A stretch of 64,000 nt of DNA. Origin: Leptoclinus maculatus (Eukaryota; Chordata; Actinopteri; Perciformes; Stichaeidae). Position numbers and translations under genes: made by a program. The first letter of the stretch is position 1. Each line of letters opens with the position of its first letter. The notes under the pieces were generated by a model, which was not told the DNA's origin, searched no databases, and saw only the letters and a list, made by a program, of their open reading frames with translations. The stretch covers positions 12,586,986 through 12,650,985 of the forward strand of contig JAVDOI010000003.1 in the NCBI GenBank assembly GCA_032191485.1. Reading direction: 5' to 3'. Shown one piece after another: positions 24,084-45,028 of the stretch.

Positions 24084-27000
24084 TTATTTGTACATGGCGT
24101 TGAAGGCTCGTCCAATAATGAGCCGGCGAATTTCACTTGTGCCGGCGCCGATTTCATACAGCTTTGCGTCACGCAAGAATCGCCCCATGGGGTAGTCGTT
24201 GATGTAGCCATTCCCACCTGTTCACGAGAGGAAACATCATTTAAGGTTAGTGTGCAGGAACGGAGCGGGTTGCTTCAGAGCGCACATACTGCAGACATTA
24301 AACGCACACTAAATGAGTCCCCGAGCCTGGAACATCTTTATCAGACTCGTATAACTTGTGTTGCATGGCGCGATAACTCGACCAATGTGTATTTTATACA
24401 TGAAGTACAATAAACAAATCATACTTTATCAAAAGCCTAATATACTGAGGGTAACTCCCTCCACGTTCACACAATGGAGTAAAGCGCTACTCTCTTATCA
24501 TCCCTTCATACTAGTCAGCATGCTATTTATTAACCAAATTAGCTGCACCTGTAGAGTCGTGCTTCCCATTGGAAAGTGCGGTTTAGATTTTATCAACCGT
24601 TCAGTTTTCAGTTTCTTGGCACTTACCCAAACACTGAATGCCATCCAAGGCGACCTGGGTGGCGTTCTCCGCACAATAGAGGATCACTCCAGCACAGTCC
24701 TGCAGAGACAACGCAAGTCAACACGGACACTGTGTGCAGCGGTGGTGGGAAATTACCTTTAACGGCACAATTTAGGAATAAGTCAAATAAGATGCCCGAC
24801 AGTCTCATGCAAAGAGATCTTTCATTCTTCATCGGGTTCCATCACACCAAGTCTGAGGCGTTGTTAGAAACACTTTATGCAGCTTAGAATCAATTAAACA
24901 AATATTTTACCACAATATGAAAAGTCAAACAAATGCATAACCACCATCTGACTATGACATAACATTTCACTGATCACCAAAACTCTCCTGAGATTACAGT
25001 CAATAGGCATTTCATGTACGGTATAGTCAACTGTATTTAAGACCGTTCACAGTGATCTATTTTGATCATTTAAAAATATATATTTTTCTGTAAATCAATG
25101 ATGCAATTATATTTAAAAAAAACATTCACAGAAGTTGTAAAAGAGAATGAATTCACAAGGTGCTCCGGGAGTCGATCATGAAATCCTCTCACCATTGAAC
25201 TGGAGTGTCCTTTGTCACAAGCGCGGGCCACATTGTACACATACTGCCTACAGCAGCTCAGCCTGGTGTACATGTCCGCCATCTTGCCTTGCATTAGCTG
25301 CAAACAGATTTAACATCAAGAATTATGTTAATTTCAAATTACAATTTCAAATTCTACAGCTGCAAAGCGTCACACGGTGACTTTTAAGAACAACTTCCTT
25401 GCATAAAGTGAAGGCTGAAGGTCAAACCTGAAAGTGTCCGATCTTCTGTCCGAAAGCTTCTCTCATGTGCAGGTAGGGAATCGCAGAGTCCAAAACGGCC
25501 TGCATGATGCTGAGAAGTGATGATGCGTGTTAAGAACAATTCAAACAAGTCTCGTACTGTACAATCAAATAAATAATCAGGCCGTGCGTGGTTTGTTGTG
25601 ATTATATCACAGCCCGACAAGAAGCACACAGAGTTATTGCTTTTATAAAAACGGTCATCGTGTTTGTAAAAATAAATCAATAAATATTAATGTTCAGAAT
25701 AAAATGGGCCCTCCTGGGCTGGCTGCCTGCACATAGCAGGGTGGTTATATGAAACGTACACTAGCTGCTAGCATATCTCTTTCTTCATCACATTATATTG
25801 GTTTCATTATCTGGCTATGCATCTACATTATTAGTATGTTGCTGTTTGTTGTTAAACCACAGACAAGGGAAAGGAATTAGACGTCCTAGTCGTGGTTATT
25901 ATATCCCAACTATGCACCAATCAGATTGCTTGATTTGAGCTACCTGCTTTATAATAAGATGTTTAACAAGAAGATCTCACATAATAGAAATTGCAGGATT
26001 AAAAAAAAAAAAAAGAGAAAAAAGTGAAAGAAAACATTAATTTTGATCTTAATCTTGTTTCTTCGGTAGTTTTCCTGACTTGCTGCCGAGTTGCTCATTC
26101 TCTTAATGTCAGCGGTGTGAGTTTGTTCAGCAATCGCGTTGCTGGTTGTTGTGAACGAATACAATCGGTCACAGACTACAAGTACTTAGACGTCGTGCTC
26201 AATCAAAAGCTTAAAAAAAAGTTACAAAAATTTGCTGGCTTGGTAAAGCTACTCAGACAAAGAAAAAGACAGAGAAACATTGTTACAAACTGCTGCGGAT
26301 TATGTTATAGATCATGGATCACATCTACAGAGACAGAACGATGAAGACAGCAAACAATATTGTGGGTGACCAGAGGCACCCTCTTGCAAATTTAAATTGT
26401 TACCATCTGGGGAATGTTAATGCCCCTTATATATATATATTCACCAAAATAAATGGCATTTTAAAGCTGGTAATGCACTGGCACCGTAAGCTTTGTTTAC
26501 ACTCACACTTGGCCCTGTAGAGCGAGCTATAGTTGCTAAATGTGTAACAAATACAGTAGAGAACACAAAGATGACCCCCGTCTTATTACATTTCATGTAT
26601 TATTTTCATTGTGCTGTATGTAATAAATATCAGTTTAATTCAAGCTTATGTCTGATATGAACTTACCCTAAAGGTCCTGCTGAAAGCACCAGCCTCTCCA
26701 GATCCAAGCCGCTCATCATCACATAAACACCTTTGTTCAACGGACCGAGGACGTTCTCCTCTGCAACAAACAAGCAAAAACATTCCAAATTAAATAAATT
26801 CTCCTGTTTTTACACAAGGGAACATTTGGCGGCATCTGCACTCTAACACACACCTGGGATTTTGCAGTCTTCAAAGACCAGCTCGCAGGTGTTTGAGCCC
26901 CTCATGCCGAGTTTATCGAGCTTCTGTGCAGTAGAGAATCCCGGCATTCCCTACAAAATACATATGTGAACAAGCTTTTAATTTCTGTGATTCATGTCCG

Positions 27001-29936
27001 TTTGCATAATCTTGTATCATATTCACTCGACAGAATGAAGCCGGACGTTTCCCAGAACAGACCCACCGCGTCACCTGAACCACAAGGAAATACGTCTTCA
27101 CTTAAACTGACCTTTTCAACAATGAAAGCTGTGATGCCCTTTTGATGGGCGCCAGGATCCGTCTTTGCATAAACAATAATGACATTAGCATCCGGGCCAT
27201 TCGTGATCCAGAACTTGCTGCCATTCAGAACATAGTAGTCGCCTGCAGAAAAATATAAAGTCAAAATAAAAATATTTTTTATTTTAATATATACATATAT
27301 GTATTATATATGCATCATCAGCTAAAAACTAGAACTTATCTATGCCCCTGTTACGGCTGTGTTTTGAAATGTGTGGCTGTATTTGTGTGAGTGCGAGTGC
27401 TCTGTCTTTTGAGGATCTTTGTTGTTAATTTAGGTGCCTTTCTCCTACTGGCTGGATTTGTTTGGCCTGGGTTGTTGTCTGCTGCTCCATCCACCTGCAT
27501 CCTCTGGCATTTTAACAATGTTTGGGTTTCGCAGTCTGGTGACATCAGCCGCATTCCGTCCTCAGCCTCCAAAGCCATTTGCTTAGCGGACGTCTGAAGT
27601 CACAGTTTGTGGCTTTGAGGAGGACGACGGACACAAAACGGAGGACTTGCCTCTCCTTATAAATGCTTATTTTGTTCTGCACAATTTTAAATAAATTTGA
27701 TATATATGAGTGAGTGAGTGAGAAAGACCCGCAGCGTTGTAACTAACTCTGAAAAATAAAACTTCCCACGAAATTTGTCTGTTTGAGTTTATAGAGGAAG
27801 ATCTTAAGCATCAAGCACAGCCTTTTATTATTAAAGACTATTTTACTCTGTTGTACGTTTTTTAACTAAGCAAACAATCTACTTCCTGTTTACCGCATGT
27901 CCAGTGTATGTGAACAGTCATTCGTTTTCAGGCTTATTTCTATTATAGACGGAGATAATTTCAAAAACGATGCTGAAACGCCCGTGTGGACGGAGATTGT
28001 TTTTGTTTTTAAAGGAAGAGGTATTAGTGTGGCTGTAGCTAAGATAAGAAGAAGTAAGATAAGGTGTCAGGTGTTGCAGAAGCAGAAGTGACAGAAATAA
28101 GTGCAGATAAACAGGGGAATAAATAAACTAGAAGTACATGAACTACAAATATGAACAGAAGTAAAGACAATTGGAGAAATACAGAAAAAGCACAATATAG
28201 ATGAACTTCAGTAACACTGTTGCAGAGTGGGTCCTACCTTGCTTCTTGGCTTTGAGTTTCATGGACACGACATCAGAGCCGGCATTGGGCTCACTCATGG
28301 CCAGGGCTCCGACATGCTCTCCGGTCATTAACTGGCAACAGAGGAGACTGTGATGAGAATGAATAATTGAATCCATCCGAGTTTGCAGTGTTTCATGAAT
28401 GTTAAACGTGAGCTGCATCGGTCCCGACCTTTGGCATGTACTTCTCCTTCTGCTTCTCGTTACCGTGGCGTACCATCTGGTTGACACAGAGGTTAGAGTG
28501 GGCGCCGTAACTGAGAGCAATGGCTGCAGACACTCGCGATATTTCCTCCATCACAATGACATGATCGAGGTAGCCCAATCCTGTGCCCCCATACTCCTCT
28601 AAATAGAGATGTGTGCATGTCATTTTAAAAACACTACAATAAAGAGAAGAACCGTTTCCTGCAGGTAGCTGAAAAGCAAACTACTTCCTCCAGCTATCTT
28701 ACCCGGAGCAGTGATCCCAAGGAGTCCCATCTCACCCATGTCTTTCCAAAACTCCTGTTGGAACGACAACACAAGAAGTCATCAAGGCAGGAATCTTTCT
28801 CAATGTATACATGGAAACACAGAACTCCCACGTGAGACACAGAACAGCAGGCGTGTGTAAGCTCATATACATGATAATACTTTCACTTTCTGAACTATTC
28901 AACTCAAATCACAAAACTACAGGTGTGGTGCAACAACTTACCCGCATTCCTGGAAATTCATTCGTCTTGTCAATCTCATCAGCGACAGGTGCAAGCTTTT
29001 CTGCACAGAATCTACGAACCGCCTGCCTGAGCTGTGCAAAGAACACGAACAATAGACTTTGAAATAACTCGTTCGTATACGTGATGTTTTTATTATAAGC
29101 ACTGAGAAATAAACGTGCAGACGTTAAGTTCTCATGTTCCTCAAGATATTGATTCACTATATCTTTAGCAAGTGTGTCGTTTGAGTTACAGGTGAAGGTG
29201 CAGAAATCTGTTAAATTATTTTAAATTAAACTTCCCAGGACTTGAGGACAGCCACAGTCGTCCAATCAAATGCTTCACATGGACCCCACCCCCCTGCCCT
29301 CCTCCCAGCCATAGTCCTGGTGCACAGTGTACCTGACCGACTGTCCCTTTACGTTGAGTTGATACATCTTGACTGGAACAATTGTTTCCATAAGTCTTTC
29401 ACCTCCTTCTAACTTTCCATTAGGATGACTTAGCTGGTAGCGTTGTAGCTAGCAGGGCTAATTGTGGTCAAATATAGCTGGTGGGGCTTAAAACGCTGCT
29501 CTTTGAGAGGTTTTAAGTGTAATTTGCTTTAGTAATTAAATAAGAGTAAACTAAATTAATCTAAATTAACATTAGGTGGTGGTCTAGTCTGTTTGCTAGG
29601 TGGTTAGCTTAGCCACGTCGGCTAACACCAAGGTCCCCTTAACTGCGACTGTTAGCTAACGTTACGTCACGTGCACAGCGGGCGTAAATAACCTTCTTTT
29701 GTCCGTCAAACTTATTAAACCCAAATGTACTTGAATCACACTAGGAGTGTTGTTTTCTTACCACCAGCTCTGTGTCTGTGCTGTTAACTGAACTTTGTGC
29801 TAACCTGTATCTGGTCGTCGGTGAGTCCGTTCACCACGTCGTCCACCGGGATGGAAGAACCGGCGCATCCTCTCCTCGACACCGCTGGGATGGACAACCT
29901 GCAGCCGAGGCGGAGAGCGTTTCTGACGGCAAACAT
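24084..29936 (-). CDS. ivd: isovaleryl-CoA dehydrogenase, mitochondrial (complete, 12 exons)
   Basis: This FAD enzyme of the mitochondrial matrix converts isovaleryl-CoA to 3-methylcrotonyl-CoA in leucine breakdown and passes electrons to ETF. Exons (minus strand): 29936-29805, 29031-28942, 28754-28703, 28598-28429, 28331-28238, 27242-27112, 26950-26854, 26760-26667, 25509-25428, 25297-25193, 24699-24627, 24217-24084. All junctions are GT/AG and in phase, giving 417 aa; the human precursor is about the same length. Residues 1-30 are Arg-rich and lack acids (MFAVRNALRL...), as in a mitochondrial presequence. VDDVVNGLTDDQ opens the mature part. Acyl-CoA dehydrogenase signatures follow: SYGAHSNLC, ALAMSEPNAGSD at about 157-168, FWITNGPDA, KLDKLGMRGS, and FGGNGYINDYPMGRFLRDAK with IGAGTSE near the end. 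Glu277 in GLDLERL occupies the unusual catalytic-base position of this family (Glu254 of the mature human enzyme). The gene looks intact. Confidence 0.97.
26150..26345 (+). mobile_element. possible LINE reverse-transcriptase fragment
   Basis: An open frame reads VTDYKYLDVVLNQKL followed by a Lys-rich stretch. It resembles the 'xxYKYLGVxLDxKL' segment downstream of the polymerase domain in non-LTR elements. It lies in an ivd intron, opposite to the gene. The match is short and decayed. Confidence 0.35.
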
Positions 29937-32387
29937 TGTGTTGCTTTCAGACGGACTGTTGAGGAGGAAAATAAACCAAAAGTTGACACGCTTTCACTCA
30001 GACCTACGAGTCAGCTGGCTCACAGCAGAGACAGAGTAAGAGGTCTCACTCTGACACTTTTCACATGTACCACAAACGTAATTCGTTTCGTTCTTGTTTA
30101 CGCTTGCAAACCAGTTTATTGGCGCATTACCGCCACCTACTGGACTGGGGTGTAAATTGTATTTTTTCTCATTACTTAAATAAAACAAATTAGCAATTAG
30201 GTTTAGCTGTTCAGCGTTTGCTGCTAATAACAATCAGCAAATACATAAATTCCCATTGACAATGGCAGCCATATTAAAGGTACAAGAATAAACAAATTAA
30301 TATAAGTATATGCGAGCCTGTAAAGGCAGATATGTATTGTAATTAATGAGGTATTATATATAATGAGTAATGTCAATAATGGATGCCGCTTTGTGCAAAT
30401 AAAGTAACCTTCCATTTGTGCCACTAAGCAAACATTTTCACAGCAAAAACAAGAATTTTACTTTAATAGGCAATGCTGCCCTGGAGGCCTCAAAACCCAT
30501 AGGCCCCAAAATACTCAATACTCTGTTAACAGGTTTGTGCTCATTTTATAAAGAAATATAATTTAAAAAGTGTAGTTTCGTTTCTGAAATAGTTCCAAGG
30601 CCTTGGTTGTTTTGGTTCTGTACCTAAATTAATTTGATCAAATTGGCACACATTAATTAAATCTGGGGCCAGGAAGTATGACAGCACAGCAAAGCATTGA
30701 AAAATTGCTGTGGGAAGTACAGAGCAGGTTTGTTATGGCCTATTTAATGTGTCTAGGGGTACACAGGAAGTAACATAACTAGTTATTAAAAAAACTTCAG
30801 TCACCAAATGATCACCTTAAACCAAAAATGCACAGTGAATTGACACTCACCAAGTTGGGACAAAAAACAAAAAGGACTAGAATATTGCTCTCCCCCATTA
30901 GAACAAAACTCATGCATGATACTCCCATGAATAAAAAAATGCAACAGAGTCTAATTTTGACCAAATTTCCCAGTTGCCTATACACACAAGTTAACAAACC
31001 CACATTTTCTCAGGAGGTAGCAACACAAACCAAACTGAGGCAAATTACCACAAAGTTCAGATTTCATATTGCCAGCATGGTTCATTTGATCCCAGATGAG
31101 CCAAGGATTTGTCACAACCCAGCTCAAGGCTTCACTAAGGAGGGGAGACCACATAGTTGCAACTAAAAATAAGTTAACGTAACTAAAATGTAATGAAAAG
31201 CTAAATGTAACAAAACCAAACATGGCAGAAAACAGGAGAGAGAGAGCAACTTACTGACGGCCACCAGCTAATATAATCTTGCAGACCAGGCGAACTGAAT
31301 CTCCTTGATTAGCCGACTGCACTCATCAGGCTCCTGGAGAGTCGGCGCAGTAACCATTTTATTTATAAACCCCTTTAATAATATATCATTATGCTGCTTG
31401 AATCAAAGAAACCACACAAATTCACAAATTCATACCCCTAGATATTATTTAAGAAAAATACAAGTTGGCCAAAATGCAACAAGGGAGATACAATAAAAAC
31501 CACTAAATCAAAGGCACAAGATAACAGCGGAGTTTTAAATGTTAAATGTGGCGTTTTTGTCACAACCCGCCCTCTAGTGGTTATTTAGGGGGCAACAGCA
31601 CTTAGATGATTGAGATCAGTTCAGTTAAAAGTAACTCACATCAACAGCCAAACTCTCAAAGCTCATTATTAATATTTAAAAAATCCTCATAATCGTAATA
31701 ATGACATGCTTTTGTCCAAATACGGTATTTTATTTTCAAATCTGCACATCTGCACTGACTTTATTAGAAATATACATAGACTGGAAATAAAGCCCCCCAC
31801 CTCCCCATTAAATTACACCATTAGTGTTTAAGTAAACCACACTTTGAAGCTTTTGATCGTCGGTTTATGTGGGCGTGAGTGTCTTGTGAAACATGTCGAT
31901 GCAAAACAAGATTGTTATCTTGTGAAGCTGATTTAGATTTAAACCTATAGTTCCCCTTCAGTTTAATGTCAGGTTAGTGTCGTAGATCAGCGCGGGACAG
32001 AGGAAAGTCTGTAACTACAAAACTGAGCCTGTCAGCTGGTTTACTTTTTCAGTCAGGAAGCGAGAAAGGCAATGCGGAAGATAATAAGCTTTGCACAGTT
32101 GTGTGGGTGCGCCGGCGCGCGCGTGTACACCGCGTAGAAGCGCGAGCCGCGCCAACACCAGAGAGGGGTTCCCCTTTCCAACAGTGCGCACAGAGCAGAG
32201 AGGCTAACGGAGGCTTTTTAATGTGTGAGAACCCGGACAACAAACAACGAGGGAGTCCCGCTGCGGATCATTTGAACACCTGAACTCAAAGTAAACTTTC
32301 TGAAAGTAAAATTACCAGATTTGAAGGTTAAAGTCAATCGCCTTTGCGACTCTCCTCGTGCGCACTCGCGACGGATTTAAGTCTTCA
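29937..32387. promoter_or_regulatory. ivd-itpka head-to-head intergenic region
   Basis: The 2.45 kb between the two divergent start codons must hold both promoters. The ivd side is only mildly CpG-rich around 29.6-29.95 kb; the itpka side is strongly CpG-rich (see 32040-32387). The middle (30.2-31.9 kb) is AT-rich with no exon recognised. A GCCCTCTAGTGG-type motif near 31570 and CGCCACCTACTGG near 30130 resemble fragments common in fish intergenic DNA. Shared regulation is possible but not shown. Confidence 0.5.
32040..32387 (+). promoter_or_regulatory. itpka: CpG-rich promoter and 5' leader of itpka
   Basis: The segment 32101-32160 is full of CG dinucleotides (GCGCCGGCGCGCGCGTG and GAAGCGCGAGCCGCGCC). 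It is followed by a leader running into the ATG at 32388. No upstream in-frame ATG is needed: the frame is open to 32358, but that codon is GTG. The transcription start cannot be placed from sequence alone. Confidence 0.6.
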
Positions 32388-41107
<8,720 letters not shown>

Positions 41108-44002
41108 CCTTTGACCTGTAGATGGATGAAAGGAAGTCAAACTATTTTTAACACCACAGAGAGACCCTTAGGGAAATGTAATCAATGTTGATGTGCTTTG
41201 GGTGATGGATGATAAATGTTAAAAATGTGCAGAAATGCTACGAAAAAAAAGCCTAAGAGCAGCTTTAAAAAAAGCCACTGACAGAAAAGACACAATAGAC
41301 ACTGAACAGAGAAGCAGAGGGTAGTTACTGAACGATTGAGCAAATGAACTGACACTAATTCAACTTCCTATAAAATGAACAGAAGTGAAAGTGTAAGGAC
41401 TCTGCATTTCAGTTTTAGGCACGGCCTGTTCCATGTGAAGGAAATGCTCATGAAATATGAATTAAAGCAAGGAGAGAGTCCTCAGTCCTCCTTATTACGA
41501 TCTAACCCTCAGCTCTGACAATACATTTGTAGGTGTAATATTACAGAAGTAATTCAGTGCAGTAAGAAGCTCAAAGACCTCACAGTCATATAACTACAAC
41601 ACAAATATAGTACTGCATACTGTATAATTGCTAGTGTATTATTATTAGTGTCACTGTTTTGACAAACTCTTTTATTGTATATCAATTTATATTTCTTTCA
41701 CTGATTTTGTTCCTGTAATCAAACTTGTTATATAGCACCTTTTTGGGTCTTTTTCAGAGATGTTGTGCAAATGAAATATATGAAAATGTACTAGAATTAA
41801 AATGGGCAAATACTGTTAATTTTCTCACTGTTATTTTCAATCGCAAAACACACTTGTGGTATCTTTATATGTATGTTAGCCAGAGCTAAATTCACTCTTT
41901 ACAACTGATCAAACTCACACAAATAAGATCAATATATGTTGATTTATTGGGGCACAGTTAGGTTAGAGGAAAGGGTAAAAGACGGTATATTGCATAGAAT
42001 GTCCTTGTATTTTTGGTTGAGTCACTAACACCCTCACTAACATAACAAATACAGAAAAAAGTGTGAAATAAAACGCACCAGACCATAAAAAATATACACT
42101 GTGAGCAAGACAAGGGGGACTTTTTTTCCTTCTCTGTAAAATGAATTCCACAGTAATCAATATTTCTAAATGGCACAAATCTCTCACTAAAAAGAAGTCT
42201 TTGGAAAATAATTTGAGTCTTTTGGTAGGTCACCATTTCAAGTGGACTGTTGAGCAACCCAAATAACACTCACTAATATCAGCAGGCCTGAGCATAAAAA
42301 CATACAGAAAGACTATAGAACCCTTATTTATATAAGTGTAACAATTCATTCAACATACTAAAAAATAAACTATCAACATGTTAAGAGTCAAAATAAAGAA
42401 TTGTATGAAGTACAAGAATAAAGTATTGGATACAACTACCAAATCGATTAAATAAGGATAAAACAATAATACTGAATAGAGCTTTTAACAGTTGATTAAT
42501 TGAATGAATTGAGATACTTGCAGCAGCATGTTTGGCTCAATACCTCCCCCTGCTGAGTAAACATCGGTACTACCAGCACGACACCAGTAGATGCAGTGCA
42601 GTGGTATTTAATGGCAGTGATCAACTACAAATACAGATCCTTCATTAACATACATGAATAATAATAAATGAAAAAAACAGCTACAAATGCAATGGGTTAG
42701 TCCAGTGTACGGAAGAGAATACAAAAATAGCAAATATTTTCACAGCTGCGTGGTCATCAAAATTCTACACGCTTATACTTTTATGAGAACTCCTACAGTC
42801 CAAGTAAATATTGGGACATGGGGAAAGAGAATAGTCAAAAATATGCAATGCCAAATCAAGATCTATGTAGTTTGGCAAAGAAATCTCAGCACAGAACGTA
42901 CAGGAAGTGATTTTATCAGAAACTATTGAAACACCATAAGGGGACTGTTTTGGGGAAATATGCTTCTTTTTTTTCTTGCAGAGTTAGAGAAAATCGATAC
43001 CACTCTTGTTTGCTCAGTAAATTTCAAGCTACAGCCAGCAGCCGGTTAGCTTAGCTTCGCACAACGACTGGAAACAGCAAGTCTGGCTCTGACTAAAATA
43101 TATATCTGCCTCCTTGCTCACCAACAAACACATTATATGTTGTTTATTTTAATCTGCACCAAAACAAAATGTAAAGTGGGTGTAAATGCGGGACTATATC
43201 CTGGCCAGGAACAGTGACTTTCTTGTCCTCATTGTGAGGTTTCCAGGAAGTCAGCAGTAACTCTGAGTCTGGCTGTCTGTGAACACCAGACCAGAAAACT
43301 CCATCAGCTGGTTCAATGTTGGAAACACCAAGTAAGTAGACCTGTTATTGCTGTTTATTAGGCGTATCTGTTTTCACATTATTTAGGGTGAAAGCAAATC
43401 AGTGTCACGTTAGTGAACCACATAACGCAAGTTCCTTAAGTATGCATAAAACTACAAATTAAATAGTTTTAGGATCTTTACAGCCTTTACTGAATTTCAA
43501 TCATTTGAAATAAAAAATTCGAAAATAAAAACACATCCTTGGGGATTCTCTTCCCAATGGCTCAATATCTTCATGTTGTTATAGTCCTACTGTACAGCGA
43601 TTACTACAAATACCAACAAAATGTTTACTATAATGCAACAAAACTACTTTCAAAGCCTTCATGACAATAAAAACCAAATAGGTAGAAAAGGAGTCCAACT
43701 ACAGCAGTTATTTAATATGGACATGAAAAAATCACAGGGCTGCATGTTGTCCAGTGTTTTCAGCTACCAGTGTACCAGAGGCCCAGGAAAGAGCTCTGAA
43801 TCCAGCGGGGCCTTTCTGTATCACAGTGCAGAGTAGTGTTTTGTGTTTTCCAGCATTCCAGGAGCTCCAATATGTTGATGTTCTGGCTCTCAGACTGCAA
43901 CAAAGCCCTCATGGTCGTGGCGTTTTGTTGCAGAAATCTAGTCTCAGGTTGTGACATTTAATCTTCACATCAATCAGAATCCCAGTTACAGTAAGCCGTT
44001 TC
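41108..44002. other. itpka-ltk tail-to-tail intergenic region
   Basis: This holds the two convergent 3'-untranslated regions. No coding exon was recognised. A teleost repeat occupies about 42940-43275. Several AATAAA-like hexamers occur on both strands (for example plus strand near 42362), so the transcript ends cannot be fixed. Confidence 0.6.
42940..43275 (+). repeat. dispersed teleost repeat ('GGTTAGCTTAGCTT' family)
   Basis: In order: GACTGTTTTGGGGAAATATG, AGAGTTAGAGAAAATCGATA with CCACTC, AGCCAGCAGCCGGTTAGCTT, GACTGGAAACAGC, GTCTGGCTCTG and, at the end, GGCCAGGAACAGTGACTTTC. This ordered series is a widespread fish interspersed repeat that I recognise from memory. Its class is not determined. 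Confidence 0.7.
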
Positions 44003-45028
44003 TTAGATGGGGGTAACGCTGAGGTCTTCAGACAGAGAAAAGCCCGAGTCTCGGTCACGTGTGGGTTTCTCAGCTTTGGTGTGTCTCCTCACGTCCTCGT
44101 GTCCGTAGCTGGCGTGGCGCTTCAGCAGCAGCTTGGGCATACAAGATGAGGAGGTGTGGAGGCCTAACGCCAGTCCCAGGCTTGTACCTGAGGAGACACT
44201 GGGGGCAGAGCTGGTGTTTGTGACGCTCATGGGAAGGCTCTCTGCCTCGTAGCTTTGCTCATCGTAGGCATAGTTGACGTTGCCACAGGGGAAACTCTGG
44301 AGCTTCGCCAGGTCCATACCAGCTTTTATGGTGCCACCTGTTGGGGTCTTATGGGAGGACGTGCTCGGGGCAGTTTTAGCTTGGCAGGACGGGGATGAGG
44401 TTGAGGAAGTGCAGAGGCTGGAGGGGCTGAGGTGGGTGCTGTTGCACTCAGCTTCGTTGCTCTCTAAGGTTGGGTTGCAGGTCTGAGGAGCCTGTGTGTT
44501 GGAGACGGTGGCAGCAGAGCTTGAGAGTGGCATGGACTGAGTGTGAGCGAGTGTTTTCTTCCCCCGGAAGTTTTCCAAAACCCAGGAGCCATATGTGGGG
44601 TTCCACAGGTTCTTTGTCTTGTTCTTCAGCCTCTGGCTCCCTGAGGAGGAGCTGTTTCTGGAGCAAGGTCGGTGATGAGGAGGCTCAGGGTGGAGCCAGT
44701 GGCCTCCTGCTGACAAACCAGGGGCAGGAACAGGCTCAGCCCAGCACGGCTCCAAAGCCTCGCGGCATGATGTCACTTCGTGGTGGACAGGTTGGGTCCT
44801 CTGGAGCAGTAGACGGGGTTTGGTAGGCTGTGGGGGAAGAGGTGTTGGACCAAGGCCCAGAGAGGAGAGACCCAGCTGAGAGGGGAAAGCCTGGGAAATG
44901 GGATGGGACACTAAGAGTGGAGTGAGGCTGGTGGAGGTGTGGTCAGAGGGACGGATTATTGTGCCGCCATTGTCCTCTGCGGTGGGGGTGTATTCCACTG
45001 GCAGGGGTGTGTTGATCACATCTGGGTC
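44003..45028 (-). other. ltk: ltk C-terminal signalling tail, single 341-residue exon
   Basis: The exon opens with DPDVINTPLPVEYTP directly after the kinase. It is rich in Ser, Pro and Thr. Two islands stand out against an otherwise divergent tail. LWNPTYGSW contains an NPTY motif, the type that binds PTB domains such as Shc and IRS1 in ALK. FPCGNVNYAYDEQ matches the ALK FPCGNVNYGY site. From memory, human LTK has a much shorter tail, so this fish protein looks ALK-like here. Confidence 0.85.

Noticed and set aside
44274..44826. Plus-strand open frames over the ltk tail exon
   Set aside because: Antisense shadows of a GC-rich coding exon with no similarity to known proteins.
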